Shown: positions 1 to 5,341 of the stretch, piece by piece | Layout of the letters: each line of letters opens with the position of its first letter | Numbering within the stretch: the stretch's first letter is position 1 | Assembly: GCA_964384645.1 (NCBI GenBank) | Contig: CAYLKL010000017.1 | Span: forward strand, 1-5,341 | Direction: 5' to 3' | DNA length: 5,341 nt | Source: DAORIO01 sp964384645 | Lineage (GTDB): Bacteria > Patescibacteriota > Minisyncoccia > Phycocordibacterales > UBA9973 | Translations under genes and position numbers: made by a program | Notes under the pieces: generated by a model | What the model was told of the DNA's origin: nothing | Databases searched by the model: none | Seen by the model: the letters and a program-made list of their open reading frames with translations, nothing else

Positions 1-76
1 TAAAATCGTTTTCATCTATTGAGTGAATTTTTTCATATGACACTACCCTTTTTTGATATGAATTACTATTTTCCAT
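1..76 (-). CDS. Possible 5' end of an unidentified gene, cut by the left edge
   Basis: A frame opens at ATG (76-74), overlaps the end of the SemiSWEET-like gene by 11 bases and stays open to the edge. It gives 25 residues beginning MENSNSYQKRVV and continuing SYEKIHSIDENDF. The polar, charged makeup looks like a cytoplasmic N-terminus. The short overlap is typical of co-transcribed genes. An internal GTG at 43 is an alternative start. Twenty-five codons without a stop can occur by chance, no family can be assigned and there is no strong ribosome binding site, so this is tentative. Confidence 0.4.
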   Translation of the reverse strand, partial: MENSNSYQKRVVSYEKIHSIDENDF

Positions 77-335
77 GTTTGTATTTAAAAAATTGATATA
101 AAAGTATATTAAGAAAAACAAAACCAACTATATACGGCAAAAAAATATAAAAATCTTTTATTAAAAATCCATATATTGTACCAAAAATATAAGTTATATA
201 TGCGAGTAAAAATAATGGTTTACTCCACCCAAAACTTTTGTCCTTTCGATTTTTTATGATTTGACTAAAAAACCCAACTGTTACATAGAGTGTCCATAAA
301 ATCATTAAAATTGAGCCAAAAATTTTGGGTTCCAC
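66..335 (-). CDS. Small three-helix membrane protein, PQ-loop/SemiSWEET-like
   Basis: The 89-residue product has three predicted membrane helices (about 6-26, 38-59 and 63-83), matching the length and layout of a single SWEET triple-helix unit. Helix 1 ends in FFSQIIKNRKDKSFGWS (22-38), which fits the PQ-loop pattern with Ser in place of Pro, then a basic patch and KS. Helix 2 ends in TIYG (53-56), where the family often has W-x-YG. SemiSWEETs work as dimers that move sugars across the inner membrane; the usual Trp and Asn binding residues are not clearly conserved here, so a sugar substrate is uncertain. GTG at 335 is the start, because no in-frame ATG lies between it and an upstream stop near 380, and M11 would cut into helix 1. 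No Shine-Dalgarno site is seen. A TATGAT-like box at 353-348 could be a -10 element but has no good -35. Confidence 0.62.
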   Translation of the reverse strand: MEPKIFGSILMILWTLYVTVGFFSQIIKNRKDKSFGWSKPLFLLAYITYIFGTIYGFLIKDFYIFLPYIVGFVFLNILLYQFFKYKHGK

Positions 336-414
336 ATTTTTTATTTTATCATATTTTTTGAATTTTTTGAAGCGAAAATTTTAAAAAAAAGAAATCCCAA
401 AATCCACGGGCATT

Positions 415-438
415 CCCTCCCAGACCCTTTCTGCCCCC
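415..438 (-). other. Canonical G-quadruplex motif
   Basis: The plus strand has four C runs: CCC (415-417), CCC (419-421), CCC (425-427) and CCCCC (434-438). The minus strand therefore carries four G tracts of at least three, with loops of 6, 3 and 1 bases, which satisfies the usual G3+N1-7 rule. It lies about 80 bases upstream of the GTG start of the small membrane-protein gene on the same strand. It is an isolated G-rich patch beside very A+T-rich sequence. Folding in vivo is not shown. Confidence 0.5.
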
Positions 439-555
439 GGAAAACCTCGTTCGCGTTAATATCTTTCTTCGGCAGATTTTTCCGAACTGCATTTCTGGCG
501 GTGTTTCTTGGACGAAGTTCGAACATTTTTTGAGCAAAACCCCCAATAAGGAAGC

Positions 556-709
556 CAGCCCCGCCACTGCTCGACAAGCTCGCCACACCACAGAAAAATA
601 CTCTTTGCTCTTTTCATTTTGCGCGCGCCCGATTTTTTCTTCTTTTAATGAAAAGAGTATTTTTCTGCGGTGTTCTGCCTTCCAAGTATTCAGGCAGGTG
701 GCGGGGCTG
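556..709. repeat. Long nested imperfect palindrome
   Basis: Three arm pairs are nested. CAGCCCCGCCAC (556-567) pairs with 698-709. CACCACAGAAAAATA (586-600) pairs with 658-672 with one mismatch, which becomes a G-U wobble in minus-strand RNA. CTCTTTTCATT (608-618) pairs with 647-657. The inner two form about 26 base pairs interrupted by a 7-base bulge (601-607) that is a near-copy of the adjacent CTCTTTT, so CTCTTT at 601-606 can compete for the same partner. The central loop contains GCGCGCGC. A small side hairpin, CTGCCT/AGGCAG, lies within 675-697. It could be a mobile palindromic element remnant, a structured RNA or a cruciform site; the sequence alone does not decide. Confidence 0.75.
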
Positions 710-732
710 TCCGCAATTTGATTTCGAAAAGA

Positions 733-769
733 AAAAGCGGAATTCCCCCCAAACCCCCCTTCCGCTTTT
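733..769 (-). terminator. Hairpin with C-rich loop and flanking A/T tracts, possible terminator
   Basis: AAAAGCGGAA (733-742) pairs perfectly with TTCCGCTTTT (760-769) around a 17-base loop of two C6 tracts split by AAA. Read on the minus strand, the stem is followed by a U-rich stretch (the complement of 720-732), giving a stem plus U-tail. The A-tract and T-tract flanks could make it work in both directions. The large loop is unusual for an intrinsic terminator, so the assignment is tentative. It is well placed to end the hsdR, membrane-protein and nucleotidyltransferase transcript. Confidence 0.45.
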
Positions 770-795
770 CCTTTGCTCAAACGGAACGGGAACGG

Positions 796-852
796 AAGCA
801 GTCGGGCAAAAATTCCTTCCCCCCAACCCCCTTCCTTTTTGCCCGCCTGCTT
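796..852. repeat. Hairpin with 17-base arms and C-rich loop
   Basis: The arm at 796-812 (AAGCAG, T, CGGGCAAAAA) is the reverse complement of 836-852 (TTTTTGCCCG, C, CTGCTT) except at one position (802/846). The 23-base loop holds C6 and C5 tracts separated by AA and flanked by TTCC on both sides. It starts about 40 bases after the nucleotidyltransferase stop on the transcribed minus strand. No U-tract follows the stem, so it is not a classical terminator but could stabilise the 3' end of the mRNA. Its loop closely resembles that of the hairpin at 733-769. Confidence 0.7.
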
Positions 853-893
853 GGGCTTCGCCCCCAAAACTTTTCGGCGGACGGACGGCGGGA

Positions 894-1679
894 CTACCAA
901 ACAATTTGATTCCAATTTGTTTGTTTTACTGCTATTTGCGCTTGACTTATTATCTTGTTTTTTTCGGTGGAAGTCAAAAGATCAGACAGAATATTATTAG
1001 AGTTTGCAGGATCAACGATTCTAGCGGAAAGGGGGTTTCCTTGCGTTTTTGATAATTCATTAAGTGCATACCAAACATTATCTCCAAGACTATTTATATC
1101 TTTTGATTTATTTAACAATATATTATTAATAAGCAAATATTCCAAATAAATTGATGGAAAATCTATCTGATGTAATTCTCTCCAAATTTTTAAAATTTTG
1201 ATTTCATTGGTTCTTCCAGATTGTGATATATCGGTAATATGTTTTTGAATATTTGTTTGTGTCCATGTTCCAGACTTTGAAACATACAAATTGTGATAAT
1301 TTGTATTTCCATTTTGTTTTCTAGCTGGGGTGATATCAATTTCCAGTCCACTCAAATTTATTCGCACAGAAACATTCTGTTTCCGAACATTTGAATACGA
1401 ATTTTTGAGCTTCGTAAACAAAGAATCATAACAACCTTTAAGACCCCCATTATTATCATTACAGCCACTTGTTAAAGAAACTAAATAATCAACATCGGAC
1501 GCAAGAGAGATTGCAGTTCCTTTCGCCCTTGAGCCTGAATTTAAAATACCAACATAGCAAGAAGAAGCCCATATTTTTAATGTGTTTCCCAATTGCGACA
1601 ACGATGCCGAATAGGCGGACAAATCATGCGCGGCATATTTTTGCAATATTTGATATAAATACATGTTAATTTCGGTCAT
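894..1679 (-). CDS. OAS/CD-NTase-like class I nucleotidyltransferase (candidate second-messenger synthase)
   Basis: This 261-residue protein has the polymerase-beta-type nucleotidyltransferase core. It shows the GS motif in SGSRAKGTAIS (48-58), the metal-binding pair D62-V-D64 in SDVDYLVSL, and a third acidic residue D115 in GLEIDITPAR. The helical C-terminal half has KILKIWRELH (161-170), SIYLEYLL (176-183) and DPANSNN (223-229), close to the DPxxPxNN block of oligoadenylate synthetases and CD-NTases. Such enzymes join NTPs into cyclic or linear oligonucleotides; CCA-adding and poly(A) polymerases share the core, but the two-gene setting favours a signalling enzyme. The product is unknown. 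It is shorter than many CD-NTases, though it seems complete, ending in NWNQIVW then TAG (896-894). ATG at 1679 is chosen over M6 at 1664 because it overlaps the upstream gene by 14 bases and has a weak ACGAG just before it. No HEPN partner is seen, so this is not an MNT-HEPN pair. Confidence 0.88.
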   Translation of the reverse strand: MTEINMYLYQILQKYAAHDLSAYSASLSQLGNTLKIWASSCYVGILNSGSRAKGTAISLASDVDYLVSLTSGCNDNNGGLKGCYDSLFTKLKNSYSNVRKQNVSVRINLSGLEIDITPARKQNGNTNYHNLYVSKSGTWTQTNIQKHITDISQSGRTNEIKILKIWRELHQIDFPSIYLEYLLINNILLNKSKDINSLGDNVWYALNELSKTQGNPLSARIVDPANSNNILSDLLTSTEKNKIISQAQIAVKQTNWNQIVW

Positions 1680-2196
1680 AACTCGTGGTAATTAGTGAGG
1701 TCAAAATATCGTTCAAAAGACGACCTCCAAAATTCACGACAACAGTATTTGCTCTATTTGCTATATCACTCATTTTCTCTTGCGGAATGCTCGCAGGTTT
1801 TGCGTAGATCACAATTGCCGTTTGGTGGTTTTTCCGAGAAGAAAAAATTTGCTCTATTTTATCTCCAGATGTCTCCCAATCAACAAGAAAAATGGTTTCA
1901 TCTTTTGCTTTATCGATGTTGTCAGATTTTATATGAACGATATTTTTTTCTTTAAAAATTTTCGAATCAAGCAAAGACAATTTTAAACTTTCAAAGACCT
2001 CGATTGATCCAAATATTGCAACTCTTCTTTTCCATAGTGCAATCCCTAACCTAATAACTATTGGAGTGATCCCAAAAATCCAACAAATAATTTTATATAG
2101 AAACCCAATCACTCCAAGGGTTACAGTCAAGCCACCGACTATTATAAAAAGCGGGTGGTTATAAAAATTTGTGATTTGATTAAGTAAATTATCCAT
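1666..2196 (-). CDS. Membrane-anchored protein with C-terminal Rossmann-like alpha/beta domain; candidate effector of the adjacent nucleotidyltransferase
   Basis: I do not recognise a named family for this 176-residue protein. Residues about 15-38 and 38-55 are strongly hydrophobic, giving one long or two short membrane segments. They are followed by WKRR (55-58), which by the positive-inside rule puts the remainder in the cytoplasm. Residues 57-176 alternate predicted strands and helices: strands RRVAIFG (57-63), NIVHIK (85-90), TIFLVDWE (101-108), TAIVIYA (126-132) and TVVVNF (151-156), ending in a helix that starts with GGRLLNDI (157-164). This is a five-strand Rossmannoid or receiver-like pattern, as expected of a nucleotide-binding, TIR-like or CARF-like domain, though no diagnostic catalytic motif is evident. 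ATG lies 5 bases after the hsdR stop with no clear Shine-Dalgarno site, suggesting translational coupling. The end overlaps the nucleotidyltransferase gene by 14 bases. The role as sensor/effector is inferred from this pairing and from TM effectors known in CBASS systems. The coding call is firm; the function is not. Confidence 0.85.
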   Translation of the reverse strand: MDNLLNQITNFYNHPLFIIVGGLTVTLGVIGFLYKIICWIFGITPIVIRLGIALWKRRVAIFGSIEVFESLKLSLLDSKIFKEKNIVHIKSDNIDKAKDETIFLVDWETSGDKIEQIFSSRKNHQTAIVIYAKPASIPQEKMSDIANRANTVVVNFGGRLLNDILTSLITTSYDRN

Positions 2197-2201
2197 AGAA
2201 T

Positions 2202-5200
2202 TTAATTTAACTCATCAGCCATCAATTCGGCTTGTTTTAATATATTTTCAGTTGCTAATAATTGCATATCTGGCGGATAGCCATATTTATTTAAAATTCT
2301 TTTTACATCTCTGCGTAGTCTTGCGCGAACACTTTCCTTTAGCGTCCAATCAATCGTTGCATTCCCTCGTACACTTTTGAACACCTCTAACGCTATTGTC
2401 GCAAGCTGTTTGTCACCGAGAACATTTTTAGCACTCTCATTGTTTGCTAATGCGTCATAGAATGCCAATTCATCTTCGCCTAAGTTTAGCTCCTGTCCGC
2501 GTTTATCTGATTCGCGTATGTCTTTTGCGATCTTTATTAATTCCTCAATGACTTGTGCAGTTGTAAGTAAATTATTTTGATATTTCTTGATCGCACCCTC
2601 TAACATTTCAGAAAGTTTTTTGCTTTGAATTAAATTCTTTCGTGTTCGAGTTCTTATTTCGTCATTAAGAATTTTCTTTAATAACTCAAGAGAGAGATTT
2701 TTGCGCTCCATGTGTCGAATTTCTTCTAAAAAGTCGTCGGACAAAATAGAAATATCGGGTCGCTTAATTCCCGCTGCATCAAAAACATCAACAATACCCT
2801 CTGACACCACCGCCTTATCAACAATTTGTCTTATTGCAGTTTCTATTTCTGCGTCCGATTTGCCCGAACCAGTAGGCTCAAATTTTACCAATCGGGCTTT
2901 TACTGCTTGAAAAAATCCAACCTCATCTTTTATAGACATTGCTTTTTGATGAGGAACAGAAAGGGCAAATGCTTGTGAAAGAAGACCAACCTGTTTTGTA
3001 AACCTGTTTTTTCCGTCCTCTAATCCTAAAATGTGTTCTTGCGCTTCTAATATCAAAGTGAGTTTTTGATGAGTATTTACTTCAAAAAACTTTTTATAAC
3101 TAAAGCCATCAAACATTTGTTCAACAATTTCATATTTCTCAAGCATTGTTGCAACAGCTTCCTCTTGATCAAGCGTGGGGGCGCCTTTGCCACCGCTTGC
3201 TGTGTATGTTGCAAGTGCAGTTTTTAGGTCAGAGGCAATGCCAATATAATCAACAATTAATCCGCCTGGTTTATCTTTAAAAACACGATTTACACGAGCT
3301 ATTGCTTGCATTAGATTATGTCCCCGCATTGGCTTGTCCACATACATAGTATGCAAACATGGTGCATCAAAACCTGTTAGCCACATATCACGAACAATCG
3401 CCAATTTTAACGGATCATTTGGATCTTTCAGTCTTTCGCCGATATCTTTTCTATTTTGCTTGGAAGTGTTGTGTATTTGCCAGTTTTCAGGATCAGAAGA
3501 TGAAGATGTCATTACTACTTTTATATTGCCCTTCTTCAAATCAGTATCGTGCCAATGTGGTCGAATTTTAATTATTTCTTCGTACAGTTCAACTGCAATT
3601 CTTCGGCTCATACAAACAACCATTCCTTTACCCTCAAAGACATCCTGTCGTTTTTCAAAATGTTCAATAATATCATTTGCAATTACTTTTAATCTGTCTT
3701 TATGTCCGACAATAGCTTCTAATTGCGCCCATTTTGCCTTTGCTTTGTCTTTTGCTGTGCTTTCTTCACCTTCAGTAATGGCCTCAACTTCTTCATCAAG
3801 TTTTTCTTTTTCATCAGGCCTTAAATGTACTTTTGCAAGGCGAGATTCATAATAAATCCGTACAGTTGCGCCGTCCTCAACGGCCTGCGAAATATCATAA
3901 ACATCAACATAATTTCCGAAAACAGCAGGTGTTGAAGCGTCCTCTTTTTCAATTGGTGTTCCTGTAAACCCAATAAATGATGCGTTTGGTAAAGCGTCTC
4001 TAAGATATTTCGCAAAACCATACCGAGTGATTGCCTCCTCTTCCTTATCGCCATTTTTTAAAATTCTTGTTTTAGCTCCAAAACCATATTGGCTTCTGTG
4101 GGCTTCGTCAGCTATAACAATAATATTTTTTCGTTCAGAAAGGAGATCAAAATTAGGAGAATTATCTTCTGGAAAGAATTTTTGTATTGTTGTAAAAATA
4201 ATGCCACCACCAGCAACTTTAAGTAAATCTTTTAAACTATTTCGATTTTGTGCTTGAACTGGGTCTTGTCGCAAAAGTTGTTTACAATTTGCAAAAGTAT
4301 CAAATAATTGATCGTCAAGATCATTTCTGTCTGTTATTACAACTATGGTTGGATTATTAAGTCTTAAAACAGATTTTCCAGTATAAAAAACCATGGAAAG
4401 AGATTTTCCACTGCCTTGTGTGTGCCAAACAACGCCTGCTTTTCTATCGCCATGTTCGCTAGATGCAACAAAGGTGGTTTCTATTGCTTTATTTACAGCA
4501 AAATACTGATGGTATGCACCGATCTTTTTAATTGTAATAATAGAAGTGATGCCAGTTTTTGAATCTTCTTTTTTGCTCTTTTCAAAGACAATAAAATGAC
4601 GGATTAAATCAAGTAAAACTTCTTTCTTCAACATCCCTGTAATAAGCGTTTCAATTTGTGGTGTTGTAGTTTTATCTTCTTTAAAACCATCTCTTGATTT
4701 CCAAGCTAAGAAACGAGAAAAATCAGATGAAATTGTACCTGTTTTTGCATCCAAACCATCAGAAGCAATTAAAATGCTGTTGTAATAAAAAAGTGACGGG
4801 ATTGCGTTTTTATAATTTTGTAGTTGGGTGAATGCTTTTTGTACTGTTGCATTTTCATCGGTTGGATTTTTTAATTCAATTACAACCAAAGGCAGTCCAT
4901 TTACGAATAAAACAAGATCAGGGCGTTTATTTATATTGTTTTCAATAACAGTAAATTGATTACAAACAATAAATTCGTTGTTGTTAATATCTTCATAATC
5001 AACAAGCCAAACTTTATCACCCTTCACCCCATTTTCGCCCATGTATTCAACTTCTATTCCCTCAGTAAGTAATTTGTGAAATTCCTCATTGTTATCGATA
5101 ACATTTTGGCTTGGAAGATTTAATACTTGTCGCAATGCTTGCTCTTTTGCCTCTTGTGGAACATCGTGATTTATCTTTTCGATTGCATTTTTTAATCTCC

Positions 5201-5341
5201 CCACAAGTAGAACATCATCAAACCTGCTTCTTTCTGGTGATTCACCGTCAGGGGCAATTGTCGGACCATAAACATACGAAAACCCCGCGCTTTCCAAAAG
5301 CTCGATGGCAACTTGTTCAACGGCATCTTCTGTAATTTTAT
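2202..5341 (-). CDS. hsdR: Type I restriction enzyme R subunit (HsdR), 5' end cut by window edge
   Basis: This is the ATP-dependent DNA-translocating endonuclease subunit of a type I restriction-modification complex. It acts with HsdM and HsdS, which are not in the window, to cut unmodified DNA. Residues are counted from the first whole codon at 5339; 1045 are visible. The N-terminal PD-(D/E)xK nuclease shows D141, E155-L-K157 and a QxxxY motif at 172-176. The SF2 helicase motor has Walker A TQGSGKS (307-313), DEAH (411-414), FTGTP (458-462), WLTGFDAP (653-660) and QAIARVNRVF (678-687). The C-terminus carries the usual IDWT...KYGYPPD block (996-1024), and the gene stops at TAA (2204-2202). 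The TTG at 5297 is probably not the start, because the frame stays open upstream and reads KITEDAVEQVAIELLESAGF, a typical HsdR N-terminus. The true start should lie a few codons past 5341. No frameshift or missing motif is seen, so the subunit looks functional. It lies 5 bases upstream of the next gene. Confidence 0.97.
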   Translation of the reverse strand, partial: KITEDAVEQVAIELLESAGFSYVYGPTIAPDGESPERSRFDDVLLVGRLKNAIEKINHDVPQEAKEQALRQVLNLPSQNVIDNNEEFHKLLTEGIEVEYMGENGVKGDKVWLVDYEDINNNEFIVCNQFTVIENNINKRPDLVLFVNGLPLVVIELKNPTDENATVQKAFTQLQNYKNAIPSLFYYNSILIASDGLDAKTGTISSDFSRFLAWKSRDGFKEDKTTTPQIETLITGMLKKEVLLDLIRHFIVFEKSKKEDSKTGITSIITIKKIGAYHQYFAVNKAIETTFVASSEHGDRKAGVVWHTQGSGKSLSMVFYTGKSVLRLNNPTIVVITDRNDLDDQLFDTFANCKQLLRQDPVQAQNRNSLKDLLKVAGGGIIFTTIQKFFPEDNSPNFDLLSERKNIIVIADEAHRSQYGFGAKTRILKNGDKEEEAITRYGFAKYLRDALPNASFIGFTGTPIEKEDASTPAVFGNYVDVYDISQAVEDGATVRIYYESRLAKVHLRPDEKEKLDEEVEAITEGEESTAKDKAKAKWAQLEAIVGHKDRLKVIANDIIEHFEKRQDVFEGKGMVVCMSRRIAVELYEEIIKIRPHWHDTDLKKGNIKVVMTSSSSDPENWQIHNTSKQNRKDIGERLKDPNDPLKLAIVRDMWLTGFDAPCLHTMYVDKPMRGHNLMQAIARVNRVFKDKPGGLIVDYIGIASDLKTALATYTASGGKGAPTLDQEEAVATMLEKYEIVEQMFDGFSYKKFFEVNTHQKLTLILEAQEHILGLEDGKNRFTKQVGLLSQAFALSVPHQKAMSIKDEVGFFQAVKARLVKFEPTGSGKSDAEIETAIRQIVDKAVVSEGIVDVFDAAGIKRPDISILSDDFLEEIRHMERKNLSLELLKKILNDEIRTRTRKNLIQSKKLSEMLEGAIKKYQNNLLTTAQVIEELIKIAKDIRESDKRGQELNLGEDELAFYDALANNESAKNVLGDKQLATIALEVFKSVRGNATIDWTLKESVRARLRRDVKRILNKYGYPPDMQLLATENILKQAELMADELN

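Larger units (their letters stand above)
336..893. other. Structured, G+C-rich non-coding spacer
   Basis: About 560 bases lie between the nucleotidyltransferase stop and the next gene. The open frames present here, including a long minus-strand one from 915 to 349, give low-complexity Gly/Lys/Arg/Phe-rich translations, cross the palindromes and resemble no family, so I do not call a gene. Composition shifts abruptly from A+T-rich coding sequence to C-tract-rich sequence (minus-strand G tracts) between about 905 and 410, then returns to A+T-rich sequence near 400. The spacer contains the inverted repeats listed separately, plus a small GGGC-TTC-GCCC hairpin at 853-863 and the palindrome GTTCGAAC near 518-525. 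TCGACAAGCTC near 571-581 resembles dispersed intergenic palindromic elements in many bacterial genomes. That resemblance is from memory and untested. Confidence 0.65.

Noticed and set aside
348..353. Promoter -10 box (TATGAT, minus strand) for the SemiSWEET-like gene
   Set aside because: Such boxes arise easily in A+T-rich DNA. No convincing -35 is at the right spacing, and the implied leader would be only a few bases.
341..586. Minus-strand 81-codon frame with an Arg/Lys-rich stretch
   Set aside because: It lies inside the same repeat-rich spacer, starts within the palindrome arm and has no recognisable domain or ribosome binding site.
586..672. Retron-like non-coding RNA
   Set aside because: No reverse transcriptase gene is in the window and no msr/msd arrangement can be recognised; only the stem itself is supported.
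556..852. CRISPR array or integron attC site
   Set aside because: There are no regularly spaced direct repeats with unique spacers, and no RYYYAAC/GTTRRRY pair with attC geometry. The structure is inverted repeats with different stems.
349..915. Minus-strand open frame of 188 codons across the spacer
   Set aside because: Its translation is low-complexity and family-less. It runs through all the palindromes and overlaps the end of the nucleotidyltransferase gene in another frame. It is most likely open because the G+C-rich repeat DNA has few stops.
894..2196. MNT-HEPN or other nucleotidyltransferase toxin-antitoxin pair
   Set aside because: The partner has membrane segments and an alpha/beta domain, not an all-helical HEPN with an RxxxxH motif, and the nucleotidyltransferase is longer than minimal MNT proteins and has OAS-like C-terminal motifs.
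3334..3852. Plus-strand 172-codon frame opposite hsdR
   Set aside because: It is antisense to the helicase core of an intact hsdR. Its Ser/Phe-rich translation is a mirror of that coding sequence.

Overview
The window is an A+T-rich bacterial segment in which every supportable gene lies on the minus strand, so it reads from right to left. It uses the standard code: the open frames are ended by TAA or TAG and all tryptophans are TGG. Clear Shine-Dalgarno sites are scarce. AT-rich, tightly overlapping genes with a repeat-rich spacer would fit a Candidatus Patescibacteria (CPR) genome or another small-genome environmental lineage, but this is a weak inference and nothing here fixes the taxon.

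Right part (2202-5341): nearly all of hsdR, the motor and nuclease subunit of a type I restriction-modification system. Its first few codons lie beyond the right edge. The nuclease and helicase motifs are intact. hsdM and hsdS are not in the window and would be expected upstream.

Middle (894-2196): two small genes follow hsdR in a tight run, with a 5-base gap and then a 14-base overlap. The first encodes a 176-residue protein with an N-terminal membrane anchor and a C-terminal alternating alpha/beta (Rossmann-like) domain. The second encodes a 261-residue class I nucleotidyltransferase of the OAS/CD-NTase type with all three catalytic acidic residues. A nucleotide-second-messenger synthase beside a membrane protein, next to restriction genes, looks like a compact CBASS-like two-gene defence module. 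In that reading the nucleotidyltransferase would make a signal and the membrane protein would sense it and act on it. This pair is the most interesting content here.

Spacer (336-893): about 560 bases with no credible gene. It is visibly richer in G+C than its neighbours and full of inverted repeats: one nested 154-base palindrome, two adjacent hairpins with near-identical C-rich loops but different stems, and a four-tract G-quadruplex motif on the minus strand. It separates the defence genes from the next unit and probably includes transcription termination.

Left part (1-335): a small three-helix PQ-loop/SemiSWEET-like membrane protein starting at GTG. An overlapping frame begins at 76 and runs off the left edge; it may be the start of the next gene.
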